A stretch of 64,000 nt of DNA from Meandrina meandrites (Eukaryota; Cnidaria; Anthozoa; Scleractinia; Meandrinidae), in the NCBI GenBank assembly GCA_963693305.1, contig OY855903.1:28060455-28124454 (forward strand). The letters are read 5' to 3'. The first letter of the stretch is position 1; every line of letters starts with the position of its first letter. The translations under genes and the position numbers were made by a program. Below the pieces are notes generated by a model that did not search any database, was not told the DNA's origin, and saw nothing but the letters and a program-made list of their open reading frames with translations. Shown here piece by piece: positions 24,601 through 39,600 of the stretch.

Positions 24601-27600
24601 GACTATTCTTCAGGTTTCGTCCATCTTGTCACTAAGGCTTGATCGATCGTGACCCCCGGGGAGGGGGCGCTTGATCGTGACCTCCGGGGACGGGGACGCT
24701 AGTCAAACTAAAACGAGTGCCTGCCCTGAGTGGGGTTGGGAGGGGCTGCGAGATGACGTATAGACTACAAGCAAGATAAGTTTTAGGCTCGATTTCCAGC
24801 CGCGTTTCGAAAGGCCGAACCCGAGAGAGCGGCGGAAATGAAGCCTAAATATGATTCTGTGGTTTGCTGGAAAAGCCTAAACAGTGTCTGGTCATGTTAC
24901 ACTGAAAGAGTCACGCAAGTATTGGTGTGTCGTGACCTTTGACGTAATGCTCACCTCAAAGTTAAGTTGTTCTTTGACCTTTGACCCGCTGAATAAGACA
25001 AGAGGAGAGTCCTTCTTCGTTAAGATGTACACCATGTGAACGCCCCCAGGAGTGCTTTCCTAAAAGACAGAAAGTTTCAATTAGCCTGCGTCTCAGACAG
25101 TCTAAACGGCTGAGGATTGTGTGACACGTCCGGCTGCAGGCAAAACCACAGGGAACCCATACCAGGGTTGTGACTGTTTATATGTTCGAAATAAAAAGAA
25201 ATGTATGAGAATATGGAAAGCGTACATTTCTTTTTTATTTTAAACAAAAAAAAGCAGTCACACCGCTTGCTTGGGATCCCTGTGCGGGAAACAACACTGA
25301 AATGACAGAACGACACTTCATTCGCTACTTTTTCAAAATCAATTAGCGATTAGTTCAGTTAGATTCAAGACGAAGTTATGGGAGTTATAGCAGCTCTTTC
25401 TTACCGATTTATCAATCAAAAAGAATGAACATAAAAGAAAAATGATTCTATAATTTCATGCTAGGTTTATTCTTGACTCAAAATAAGAAAATTTGGTTTC
25501 TCGATCACCAGTCTAAAAGAAGAACGGTTAACAAGAATATGAACTAGACTACAATGGAATCAAACCGAAAAAATTAGAAAAACAGTGTAAATATAATAAC
25601 AAAACAATGGCAAGATTTTTGATAAATCACAGGTACAAAACGGAGAGTCGCGATATTTTGGTGTGAATGATACACGCAACTACATAAGTTTGATTTTTTT
25701 AAGACATTTATACTGCAACATTTTGGTGCTAAACGTTTTGTGGATTAAGCTTTGCGGGATCGGATTAATGGACTGTAAAGTACACAGCGCGCTATGTTAT
25801 TTGCCTTTCTTTTATATCACAAGTCACGGCGCCAAATGCAATTTCAGCAAGCTTTCAAACGGAAAACTACAAAAACCTTGATGAGATTCTATGTATTGTT
25901 GGCGTCACGGAGGAAAAATGTAATCAACGGCGAAACGCGCTATTTCCGGTCAATAATAAGAGAAAAATACCGTGACCAACTCTGAAATTCTCTTGCTCTT
26001 TACTGTAAAAATAAATTCATTCATTCTGGACAGCGTTTTGAAATGAAAATTCGATAGTGTTATCTGTCTTTTAACATAAACATTAACAAGCCTAATTCAA
26101 GCAAATTCACGGCAATGCGTGCACAAAAAATAAGACTTTTACAAACCTGAAAACAAACCATGGCCTCTACGATGTCTTCGAGGTATTTTCGTTTCGTTGC
26201 CGATTTCCTCGCGTCAATGATAACAGAAAATCCAAGGATTCGGCTTTCTTTCCTAAACAAAACAACAAAAATACGTTGAGCAGTCGTTTACAGTAAAACC
26301 TGTTCACGACATCTGATACCAAACTGGAAAAAAAAGCCTTTCACACCTTTTGTGTTACTTGTCAAACTTCCGGTCAACTGATCGAAATTCGCAGACCGCA
26401 CTGTCAATAAACTCCATCAAATAAAGTGTACATTCCACAGACAAACTCTATCATCGTGGGAAAATTGAAGTGCTTTTACAAAACAAAGATCTACGGTTTT
26501 AAACATGAATTGATCAACACAAAAGTCGTGAGAATATCAAACCAAAGGTTTCGAGAAGAGACTATTTTAATATTAACCCGCCTATAAAACAACAGCGCTA
26601 AAAATACCGGTGCAGTGTTAAGGAGAGACTGGAGAATTTCTTACAAGATGTTTTAGTTGAGTGGTGTACTGAAATGACGAAACCGCAGACATGACGTTTC
26701 CACAGCAAAACATACAGGAAATTAGCTAACTATGAGATACAGAAATCAATTACACGGGTGGTCAAATTACGACAATTTTACACAGTCATTTATCCCTAAA
26801 TACCCGGCGGCGCCTGTCCATTTTGCGCAAGCGAGACCACAAAAATATCCATAAAATCACGATGTTCACAATAACCAATACAACTTTGGAACTATCACAA
26901 TTATTAAGGAAAGCAGAACATCGGAGTAACAAGAATGCAGTAATTGGTGATTTGGTAAAATGAACAGAATCGTACATTAATTCATAAGAGGAATATAATA
27001 TCAAATTTTCTTTGAACACTACAAAACCCATTTGCTATGCCGCCATCTTGCCCAGTTTGTCACTTAACATATTACTTTACCTGCTTTTCTTAAGAATCAC
27101 GCAAGACACGTTACCTAGCCGTGAGGTTGTTTTGAATCTGATCAGTTCTGACTCCCCAGAATAGAAATGAAAAGCCTTCATCAACACTGGTGTACATCAA
27201 TTGCAACACAATAGTTCGATCGCACAGCAGTACATGTTGACATAAAACATCTTGAAAATCATGTTTCCAAACCTTTTCTTTATTACAATTTAGTTTTGAA
27301 CGAACACGGTCCACTACAACAAACAAAAATACGACAAAGGGAACACTGAATTTGGAAAAAAATTTAATCTCCGTAGAAAACGAAATCAGTCAACGTTGCA
27401 TGTTTATGGACTCTTTATACGAACGCAACCAATTGTTTTCAATGTGCGAATGAGGTATCAAAGAAAGAAAATATCGTTTCCGGTAGCACCTATTCCGACC
27501 AAGGTAGTCTACACCCACTTTTCAAGATTGCGTGTTACATCTTGAGGTTAAATGTAATGCAAAAAATAACAACATCCTTTGAGAAAAGTTTTAAAAAAAC

Positions 27601-30600
27601 TTACGCGAGCCCATTATTCCAATACATCACAGTGGTATAGTTCATTGTAAATTCTAACCAATTGTTTAACAAAATACGAAACATGATTTTCCGTAGAGTA
27701 TTAAAACTACAAATATATTGAAGATGCGCAAAACTGATGGGTGGCCTGTCCACCCACCCGCCTGCTGCGCCTACCCGCCCACAGGGGATCCAATTTCTTT
27801 CCCGTCGCTTTTATCCAAGAACTAGTCAAGGACAGAGTTCGTGCAGAATTGAACATTCTCGAGTGCATCAGCACACAAAGGAAAACATTGATGTTCATTG
27901 ATGTTTCGAGCGTTAGCCGGCACCAGACCTGGTTTCACCCTATGGGATCTTTAGAAGCCAGAACTGACCCTGCATAGTTGGTGGTACTTCTTGCGCAATG
28001 ACAAAACAGCCCCAAGAAAATCAGCAGCCATGCCAAGACAGAAAAAACGAAAACGTTTGATTGGTGAGAGAAAACACCGCTCCATAGTCCATCTTTGCCA
28101 CCACTGCATTCAAGAAGAATCCCAGCAGCTACACAGCCTACAATATGTTTCTACGGATAATTTGTGATGGGCAATGAAATATAATAAGTTCGTACAATGA
28201 AGTGCAACAAACAGCAAATTTCTTGACGTATTCATTGAACTTCACTAGCTTTCGTAATTTCCTACAACTTTGAGTTACGTAAGACCTCCCTCCCTCCCTG
28301 CCTGCAGGCTCTCTCTTCTGAATGACCTTTGGCACTGTCAGGTATTTTGCAAATGAAATAAACAGCCTATGAACATGCGTCAACTTCCCTCTCTTTCAAA
28401 TATATCAACACGTGTACGCGTTTATATGACTGTTGTTTGCCGCCTTACGTATTAGACTTGGTTAAAAGTAATAAACAACAGCACATCAACATGAGCGAGT
28501 CGATGAAAGAGATTGTTGTTACAGAGATGTCAACAAAAGCAGAGTATCTACTTTAAGACGAAGCTTTCTATCAAGAAAGCATTCAAGAGTGCTCATTAGC
28601 AAAGATGCCCGCAAAGATGCCGGATTATTAAACATACTACGTAGATAAATAAACAGAGTATTGACTCCACCTGATAGTCAACACTGAACATTGTCATATG
28701 ACCTCGTACATGCAGCACATACCTCAGATTTCGGCGCTTCTGTTACAAAACTGACCGGCTGTTAACAAAAGTATCGCTCGTTCAGCGCCTGCCGGTACTT
28801 CAGTAATCCTGTATAAGCCCTGATGTCATCAGCAGAGTTTAGAAGTCTCTACATACAGAGATAACCATCGCTAGCCCACCAACACAACATTGATATTTGA
28901 TACTCAGATCACCGCTCACTGCACGCAATGCTGACAATAGGTTCGCTTACTTGTCAACGCGCTCCCCAGCCCGGCAAAACAAGACTGCTCTGCATAGACA
29001 AAACTAAAAGCATTGCAAGTTGAAAAAAGATCCTCACAATCTTGAAGAAGTATGCAGAGATAGATTATCACGACGTTCTACAGTAGGAGCTTTCTGCACT
29101 CATGAGTTAGACAATACTGTCCAAGGAAAGGAAGAGAAGATAACAGACCACCTAGAGACGGCTCAAGTGGATTGTTGAGCCACTGAACCCACATGCCAGT
29201 ATAATAAATCATTCACTTCACACAATAATGTGGCCAATGCCATTATTTACGCTTTCTCTTTCTTTCTGTGTATTACAGAGACAAAACGATAATTTGAAGA
29301 GGTCGTTGAAGAATGTACATCATGTACTAACTAGTACTGACCCAAAACAGTTAGAATCGACGTCCACAACTTTTGTTGTACTTAACAATACAGTACTCAT
29401 ATTAAGGCTCTTGAGAAGCACCAAATACAATCTCATCCCAGAGCTATTTGCTGCAAACTGAACTCGACACGTGTAGTGAAGAAATAAATACAGTCGACTC
29501 CCGATAACTCGAACCTCGCGCTAACTCGAACCAACACCGATTTGCTCGCGCGCTCCTTTTCTCGTTGTCCCTGACTGACTAGAACGCCAAGCTACGCTGG
29601 CTAACATCGATTTCCCGTGGATTCCTTCATACATTTACTGTAATTTTACCCTCGGTAACTCGAACCTCCCGCTAATTCGAACCAATTTTCATTTCCCTTC
29701 AGCTCATTTTGTATATAATTTTACCCTCGATAACTCGAACCACGATTTTCAAGACACTGCTCACTACCCAATCAGAATGCATTTGTGTGAAACACGTGTG
29801 AAATGCATGTGAAACTGATTTGTGAAATGTTTCACACAGGTGAAAAATGTGTGAAATTTTAAATTGAATTGAGCCTCATTCTGAAAACGTAGTTCTTAAA
29901 ATAGAACGAGACGCTCAAAGGTTGACTCGAGCATATAGTACATATGGAAGTTCCTATTCATGGGCTCCTGGAAAAAGCGATGGAAACATTTCATTACATA
30001 CGTACAGTAATTAAATTAAATTACTGTAAATTAAAACGTACATTATATGGATTAGAAGTGCACAGGATTATCATTTTTCCTTATTTCCGGTCATTTGTTC
30101 TCAATTCCCGGTAACTCGAACTCCCGATAACTCAAACCTTTTTCCATTTCCCCTGAAGGTTCGAGTTATCGGGAGTCGACTGTATTCGTTAGAATTATTA
30201 TTATTATTATAATTGTTGTTGTTGTTGTTAGTTCAACTCACCGTTGATAACAACACAAACCCACAACTGTACCTGCCCAATGTGACAGATACACACCCTC
30301 TCCCAGCAAATAAGTAACAAAGCGGTCAATTAAAGTCATAAAATAGGCCTATTAGTAGACTCTGTCACACCACCTTATCACATGGTACAAAATAGAAGCC
30401 AGAAATTGAATAGGTGTGATGATAAGACTGCAAATTTTAAGGCTATTGATTTTTAATGCAAAACATCTTGCCCTGAACATATTGTAATCAAATCACACTC
30501 TTTCTCATTTTGTCGCACAACTATTTTTACAATTAACAAGTTATACGTGTCAGGGTTCTTTAAAGTGCCTATTTTTGATGGCCAAATGGACAAATATATC

Positions 30601-33600
30601 ATTTTATTTTTAATCCAGATAAATTTATAGTGATGAGGTACCAACTGCCCAAATGAAAAAAAAAAAGATTTTAAAAAGTTTATTTAGACGAGAAGAAGAA
30701 TTTTCAAATGACTGGGTGATAAAATCTTGAAGGCACTCACGTGGGAATAGTGTGGAAGTACATAAACAATCTTGTTAACTCCATGCTGGTATAAGCAACA
30801 TTCCCCCAGTCCGGCTGTGATACGTGAATGGTGAGAATTGGACCACCTCTCAAGTCTCTGTTACCTGAAACACAGTCAAATGCACAAGTTAAGATTTCAT
30901 TTGCTGTGACTCAACCTGACGCACAGCTGCAGTCAAACTTGTCAGTGCTGTTGTTAAATGCTGGCAAACCCAAGATGACAACACACTATTGATATTGGAA
31001 ACATTTTTAACTCTCAGTGTCGAGTATAAACTCCAACACAACCAAAGGAAATATTGTTTGATTTAGTAATATTAACTTCTAAGATAAAAGAACTTGCCAT
31101 TAATCATCTTTCACACCACAAAATCTAAAATACTACACCACATTAAGTACCCTAAGAAATGAAATCTGCTGTAAGTCTGGCGAGCATTATTTTCATGGCT
31201 AAACACTTAAATATGAAGAATCTTTCCGATCATAACAGTTATGGTCATGATATCAGTCAAGTGGACAACGTATCTATGCCATCAACTAGTTTACACTGAG
31301 GTATTGCACTTTAAAACAACTCGACAATATACAGCCCTTTAACTATCATGCCAGAAACTCATTGTAAAACGATTTTTTGTACCATCAATGCTTGCAAGAT
31401 AACAGTAATACATACATAGACTCAACATGGTGCGAAGCTATGTTGCCATCAGGCCCTGAATTTCCAATAATATTCAATGCCAATATATATTATATGGAAT
31501 TTATTTACCTCTAAATAATGTAATGGTCACAGATCTGGAGGTCAGTTATTAACACTGCTATATATAGAACTGCATGCAGAAAGATCAATATTTACTTCTG
31601 CTGTCATACTTCAATAAGTTTGTTAATTAAAATAAGTTATTTTTCTTTAAAACACAGTGAATCGGCAAGTTTCAAACGTTATAATTACATTCAACATTTT
31701 GGGCTTCTCTAGAGATTGTAAAAACAGAGACAATGTAACAAAATCAATGGCTCAACAAACACAATATTTTACAGTTAACATTGCAAGAACTCTTTTCATA
31801 TATCTGGGGGTCAGGTATAAAAACTGCTTACTTAATATAGAACTGCATACATTATGATCATGCAGTATTTTCTTCTGTTAATTGTCACATTTAGAGTTAT
31901 TTATTAAATATGCTGTTTCTTTATATCAAAACAATAATTTAATAATAATAAAATCTTGGTGAATCAGCGTTAGTTGGACGAAAGTAATAACAATCTGTAT
32001 TTAGTTTTTGCCTACCCAGATTAAAACAGAGATGATGTAAACGAAATTGTTCAGTGAACAGGAACACTGAGCAACCAAGGATATATTACAAAAAGTTCAA
32101 ATGCCAACATCAAGGAGAAATTTCAAGAAGAAATCATGATGTTTTAAGTTATGCCAAGAAATGTTTCTATGTACTAATAGCATTCAGTAGCTCAACTAGT
32201 GAATGTTTATGTTTTATCCAAAAATAGTGTTTTAATTTACATCCTCCCTTGGGTTTTGTGTGATCAATATTTAAAATTAGGCATACATTGTATGACCATA
32301 TTTTATTTTTAGTTACAATATCTGAAAAAGTATGATATTAGGTCATTGTTAATTTGTTTTGATAAAAAACTATGGCAACAGTCAAAGACAAAAGAAAACA
32401 ATAAAACCACAATTGTCTAGCACAAGTGATTATCATGTAAGTGAATTAAGTGTATTGCATGAGAAGAACTGATGACACCCTCACCTTTGGCATCAATTGT
32501 CAATAGCCAGTAATATCACAATCAACAGTCATGTTACAGGTCTGTAACTGTGTCATGTAGCATGTTTGTTTAATAGAATATAACGTTGTCATTGTTTGTA
32601 ATTGTCATTGGGGCCACTGTTGTTGTTACTGCTTGCTGAAATTGTGCAGGGTTTTTTCCTAATTAACACACATACATGGGGATTGTACAGGTAGATGCAT
32701 GCTGTTGAACAACAAAACACATATGCACAGAAAAAAGGAGGCAAGTTTTGTGCCAAATATTTAGGCTGCATCTTCATTTTAATGGCATGATATACTAATT
32801 GAAGTCAAATAAGATAATACGTTTATTCATTGCAGAAAAGTGTCTGTTGTTAATTATTGTACAAATTCACTTATGCACCAGTCATTTGAAACTCCAGGAC
32901 CCTTGCCCTTGGGCATGCAGTGCTAGCTGCCTTGAAATCAATATGCGGTTAATTTCTCGCTACCAACAATATAACATCCTGTATTGTCTTTCCTTGTTAC
33001 GCTTAGCTATAACAAGTTTTTTTTTTTACAAAGGAGTGCTGTTTGTGTGGAACATGTGGGGGCTGGGGAGTTTACCATTCATTTACACCCGGGTACTGGG
33101 GACTTTGCTTATTTTCACTTCAATAAAAGGTGAATGCCCCAATTGTGCCCAAGGGGGTGGGGGGGTCAAATGACTAGTGCATTACTCTTAATGACTTTCA
33201 ATGTTATCAAGCCATGCAAGAATAAATTGATAACATACCAGGCAGTGATGCAACACCACTATGAAGCAACTCAAAGTTTACATCAAATGCATTCATCGGC
33301 TTTTCCATAAAAATAGACTGACGGTGAAGTCTACAGCTTTTCTCCAGGCTATCCTCATCAATGGCTGTACATTGAAAATAAAAATGAATGGTTTCACTAT
33401 AACGTTGCAATTTACGGTAAGAATAATGATGTCACAACAAAAATCAACAAAAAGAAAAAATGTACCATTGTCTGGTTTTGTACAAGTAAAGTGTGGGTGG
33501 AATAAATGCTGGAGAGAAGGATCAAAAGATCAATTGAAAGGATCAAATCTGACAGGAGGAGGGAGCAGAGGATTGAAATTGGCCTTGCTAATGACAAGTC

Positions 33601-36600
33601 TTTGAAATCCCTTTACCATTTTCCGAGTTAAAAATGCACGATTTGGAGTTGAACTGCAGTAGAAATATAATTCACTACTAGAGTGGACAATATGAAAAAT
33701 ATGTTCAAAGATCATGTGAGATACATGTGAAATATTTTAGCATGTGAAAAATGCAGTGAAAAGAAATGTGTGAAATTTTATACTGTGTGAAATGATATGT
33801 GAAAAACATATGCCAATTTCACACATTGTTTCACAAGTATGAACTACGTGAAAAGTCATGTGAAAAACTCTATCTACCTCACATTGAATTTCACATGCAT
33901 GTGAAGTAGGAGGCCCTGTGAAAAAAATATGTGAATTGCTTAAATTGAGAGAGTGAATAAATGATTTAGGATGTGTGAAAAATGATGTGAAATAAACTTA
34001 TTGAGCTAAAATGATACATTCAACTTTTTAATAATTAAGTATGTATTAAAATACATACTGTTATATAAAAAATTCTCTTGTTCACAGAATAATTACCATA
34101 CATAAATAAACCCCTTGCATTTCAAATATAATTATCCTTAATTCCATCACACAAATTTTTACATTTTTCAAGCTTTTATTTTATCAATAGCTACTTGAAA
34201 TTGGTTTCTTACAATCTTTTCTCGACTGCCTATGACATAAATGAATATGTCACAACATTTGATACCATTTCATAGCCAGACCATGGCTATCTGTTTAAAT
34301 GTTTAAAACCCACAACAGTGATTCATTCTCATCGTCCACAGCTGTTACAAGAGGGAAAGAAAGGGAATTAAGTGTAACAGTCTTCATGACAAATACTGTT
34401 GTGTCAACACAGTAGAGAAGGCTCTCAAGGTCTTGTTTACATGACCTGTAAAGTTTCACCGTCACAAAGTCACTTTCCTTTTCAGAAAGCTGGTCATGCA
34501 CTGTAAGGAAATGACTTATCCTGCCAATTTGTGTTTTGTCCCCACAACTGATCTTCACTACTGAAGAAACAACATTTCCAGAGTCCAGTGTGAAGGATTT
34601 CAACATGGATTTCTTCCCATGCAGTTGTTTCTCCTTAGAAACTGTTTTCCTAACATCTTGTTTGCTATCCACAGAAAAGGAACAAAGGCCAACTAGGTCC
34701 TCCATTTCTTGTTTAGTGAGTTGATAGTCATTGGAAGGGGTTTTGTTTTTTGAGTATCCACATCAAAAGGTAAAGGCGTCTTGAAAGATCCATGTAATGC
34801 ATCCATCACGTTTTCACCGAACATGGATAACACCCTCCAAGATCTTCATATCATACAAACACTAAATTCAATAATTATTTTATTATTCATTCAAAATATT
34901 TCAAGAGCTCAAAAACACAAAATGCATTCACATGGATTCTCACTTCAGAGTAAAGGTTTTTGTAAACAAGTGGCCAACTTCTTCCCCATTGCTGGATTTT
35001 GAATGTCCTGAAGATAAACTCAAGTGATCATGACTATCTTTGTCATCCAAAAATTTGATTACAAATGTCATTATGGCATAATTTCACACTTTCAAGTTCT
35101 GCCACTGTCAAATTAAAGCCATTGTTCCGTGAGGAATCCAATAATTTTTCTATTTTTGGAAGATTGGTATCAATCCTTCAATAATTTTCATATTAATTAT
35201 CCGATAATAGAAGCTCCTCCCCAATTAGGCTGGTGCTATTGGCTAATTATTTAGCTGGAATTATTTAGCCAGGAATTGAAATCCACTCAGTAATTAATGT
35301 GGAAACATTTTGAATAAAATATACATTGTGTATTGCTAGATCTGTCCAGTTTCTCCTACTCAATGCCAGCAGACTTTTGTGTCTTGTCACCCAATCTCCA
35401 AACAGTTTTCTTTAATCAGTTAATTTTTAATTAAGACTCCCCATGGCCAACACCCACCACATACTGTACTCGAGTGTTTTTACTGTCCATCTTTTCTTTA
35501 CTTATCTACTCACCATGTATTATCATCCTAAGGCGTAATTTCTTTCTATTCTATTCTAAATGAAGGTGACTTTGCAAAGGTTGTTTTGCAATCCTCCTTT
35601 CTGACTGCAGAAAAATTGAAAGAGATAAAGCTTTCTGGACCAAACACAGAGGAATTTCTGCATGACATCAAGGTTAGCGTAGTTATATCAGTTATTTCAG
35701 TAAATGTTATTAAGGAAAAGGCAGAATTTTGATCTGGAATAAAGTCAGTCATGATCATGACAATACTTTTGTTTCTTTTTTTAGGTTGGGCAAAAATTTG
35801 GCTGGAAAACGAGTTAATAAGCAAATGCAAGGAGTCAAAAGTCCAGGGGAAAAAATCTGTGCCGAAAAAATCTGCCAAGAAAAATTCAACGCCAAACAGT
35901 TCTGTGGAATCTGTGCATCTTCCTGAGAAATCTGTTCAAAAGAAATTTGAATCTGTACCATCTGTGGCCAATGAAAAATCTGGGCAATGTAAATGCAACA
36001 TAAAGGAACCAGCAGATGATTCACAGACGCCCAAACGAAAGTACAAGGGTTGGGATTATGTACGGTACTTGTACCCAATGACACTTGTGCCACTCCGGAT
36101 CATGAGCCACTACCTGATAAGAGGCGCAGGATGCCTAAAGTCCGCTTAGATATGTAGCAGTAAATTAAAGGAGAAACTTCTTTGAAATATCTGATCAATG
36201 ACATTAAATTATTATTTTATGTTTTTTAATTCTTTACAGACGTTCAAATTCATTTGCAAAGCCTGATGCAACAGTTAAGTATAATTGTATAGATTTTTAG
36301 ATAGCAAAACATAGAATTTGATTGAATTTCTCATGCTTTATTAAATGAAAACATTTTCCTTGGACCTTATCAAAAAATGGCACATTTTACCATCAGAATT
36401 ATTAATTTATGAATTTTCCATTTTTTTAAAGAAATGATTATTATACATGGTTTCTCCAATCAGTGCTGATGTGCTAAAAAATGTTTTCCTTCATTGACAT
36501 TTGTGTATGTTTTGTTAAAATGTTTTGGACTAAGCTAGCTAGATTGATGTTAAAATAGAGATTTTTTGTTACTGATGAGGTTACAAATTACCTCATTATT

Positions 36601-39600
36601 CTGCTTAATGCATATATGTAGGATGTACATGTAAATGAATATATATATGGTCATGCACATGCACATGTGTACTAGCTGTAAGTATGTGATAATAGTTAAC
36701 ACAGACCTCATCAGTGGATAAATGTTATATATATTTATAAGACATGAATTTCATGATCAAGATTTTGTGAGAGCACTAGCACTTTTACATAGCACATTAT
36801 AACTTGTGAAAAGTGTGTGAACTTGACACTTCATATACTTTTAAATTTCTTTCTTAAGGTATCAGCCTTGGTTAAAAAAGTTCCATTTTCGAAGTTTGGG
36901 ATTTTGTAATGTTGAGCTAAAGCTCTTCAAGAGCATTCTTTTAAAAAAAATTCCCCCAAAAAAATTTAATTCTGCACGGAGTTATTGAGCGTAAAAGTTT
37001 TAACTGGGTCAATTATGTTAATTGGCCGTTGACAAGTCTTGTCATACTGGATAACTTGTCTGTCAACACGTCATGAAACAAGTCACATGATCTCTCAGCT
37101 CCATTGTATCACGCAAGAAATTTGCGAGTTCGCGGTGTCTGTTTCAGTTCGGTAAAGAAGAAAAAAAGGTCCTGTCCGTTCTCTTCTACCATGCCAAGGA
37201 GTAAAAAAGTGAAAAAAAAAAGACACGTTCAGCGCAGATTGGGCTGAAAAATTAGCACAAAGTGACAAAGGCTCGCGCTTGTACTACAATATAAAAGATG
37301 AATTGTTAAAACAGTCGAGCGGCCAGTCGAGCATGGAGTCGGTTTCCGCACGTAAAAGTGCGAGCCGTTCAAAGATTCATGTGGAAGAACGGAATAATGA
37401 TGAAGCAGGCGAGACATGGCAGAAGCTCAGTGGCCATTCCATAATAGCTGGCGAAAGGCTACAGGAAAAGTTTGACAAAGCGGTGACTTGTTGATTTTGC
37501 CAAGGAACTCCTTGAAAATGTCGGTAATAAAAATGGCATTGGCTCGACTTGGATGCTCCAGTGCCAAAACGAAAGCTGCCCGTCGCGAGAGAAATCTTGC
37601 ATTTTCCACGACTGAAAAAAGCAGGGTATTTGAGATAAATCGAGCATCAGTCACGAATGTAGGAGTCATGTAGGCCTGTCACCTTTATTATATCAAGTTT
37701 TTATGGATTGAGCTGAATAGAAGTGGGAACAAGCGCGAGTATAATCATGTAAATAAAACTAAACTGCGGCACAGTACTGACCGCATTGGCACCCAGCTTG
37801 TCTCATTTCGGCCAGCATGGCATCTTTTGTGTTGATTGACTGTTGTTCACTCTCCATTTCGTTTTCGTTGACTCCATTCATAGTTTGTTCCAGGGTCTGT
37901 TTCCCTTTGAAAGACTTCCTTTTTGCTTTCGGCATATTAAACAACCTAGCTCAAAGCATGTCAAGAAAATTTTATTAGCAACTTGTGGTACTAATAGCAG
38001 TTACGGAAATGCGGCTCCTTGCGCGGAGTCAGAATTTTCAATTTATTTACCTGTGTCAATTCGATCTGTGACCGAACGAAGAAAACTTAGAAAAGAGCAT
38101 TTCCCGCAACGTTCCACGTAAACGTAAAATCGCCTGCTGTATGTTACCTGTCATGTACCTATTGTTATAGTAAGATGATCCCTTCTGGTGTTCGTCAACT
38201 TTGACGCTTAGGCGTCGTAATCCCTTTACAGGTAGGACGCCGCCGAAAATACACTTTGCTATTTTTCTCGGAAAGAAGATTTCGATAAATTGAGCGTACG
38301 TTTTTAGCTCCAAGTCGGCAGCCCCTTGACCGATTTGGCTGAAATTTGGCCAGCTGCTTGTCAGATGGTTTTCCTCCAAAACCGTGTCTGCGATTTTTGT
38401 TTTCTTTTTTCGTTTTTGAGTAAATCTCTATTTGTCCACAGGAAGTGCTGGTGATTTGTCTTCCCTAACTTTATCTGCTCATTTAAAAAAAGAACAAACC
38501 CACTTGTCAAAAATCTGAGACACGGTTTTTTAGTGGAACTTGCTGAGAGGCAAATGCGGTGTTAATCGTTTTTTTCCGCTTATATTCGGCGGACCTGGAA
38601 CGTGATTTGCACAGACACATACTTTTGCAAAAAAGTCTCGCTATCGCATATTTTTTAGGTTTTTGTTAACTTTGAAGGAAAAATCCATAATCTGGAACTA
38701 TTAAGCTTTCAGAAAATGTATGGTTTGTAGGGGTTTGTATTAAAAACAAACGCGCTAAAGTGATCGGCGCGCGGACGGTCCTGAAGGGTGGCTGATACCT
38801 TAACTTAATGGTAACTGGGGCAATTTCACATGTGTTTTCACATTATGCCATTGATCAATTTCAATAATTTGTTCATTTGTTTTGTACTTGTCTATAAATC
38901 GGGTGATGGATATCAAGTTGGATGGAATATGTTGTCTGATAGCCATAGTCCGATTGTGTACATCTGATGCATTTTGTCCATCCTCGGAGAGCTAAGGGCA
39001 GTAAGTCAGGGCAAAACGAAGTAAACCGGGCAAAATCCGTAGCGGCGAAAGTTTTCAAGAAAAGTGGTAAAAGCCCCTGGGAAAGGAGTCTGTCCAGACC
39101 ATTTCCAAACAGCTCTGTGAATGCTGGCTCCTGATTGAGCAATAAAACATAGGCATGCTAAGCATGCAGGAATTAATTTTTTCAATTGATTCGGTGGCTT
39201 GGGTTAAGACTGGGTGTTAGTCCTGTTGGGATGGTTTATTTCATGAGTTGAGCTATTTGTGCATGGTGCATCACTAACTACATAGCCCCTTACTACTAAG
39301 AGGCAATTTTTGGAAAAATTGCTTGCAGACAAAACAATTTTTACGTGCAATTTGTTATGTCAAAACTGTCTCGTTCAATAGTAAATTTTTATCATTTAAC
39401 CCTTTAACCGGCAAATTTATTTGTGTTTTTTAAGAGTTTTTCTGAGCATAGGCAGTCTCTACAATTTCATGATCGCATATAAGAAGTTTAATTGAAACTA
39501 TGCGCTGTTTAGTAACCCCGAGGGCTCAAATTTTCATTGTGACGTCAGCATTCGGCCGTTGCTTGCTCGATAAGCCGAGCAGTTCGGCTCAAATCTGGTA

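Noticed and set aside
32799..33173. Forward 124-codon ORF
   Set aside because: Composed of A+T-rich hydrophobic codons ending in a poly-G-derived Gly run; no homology pattern or promoter context.
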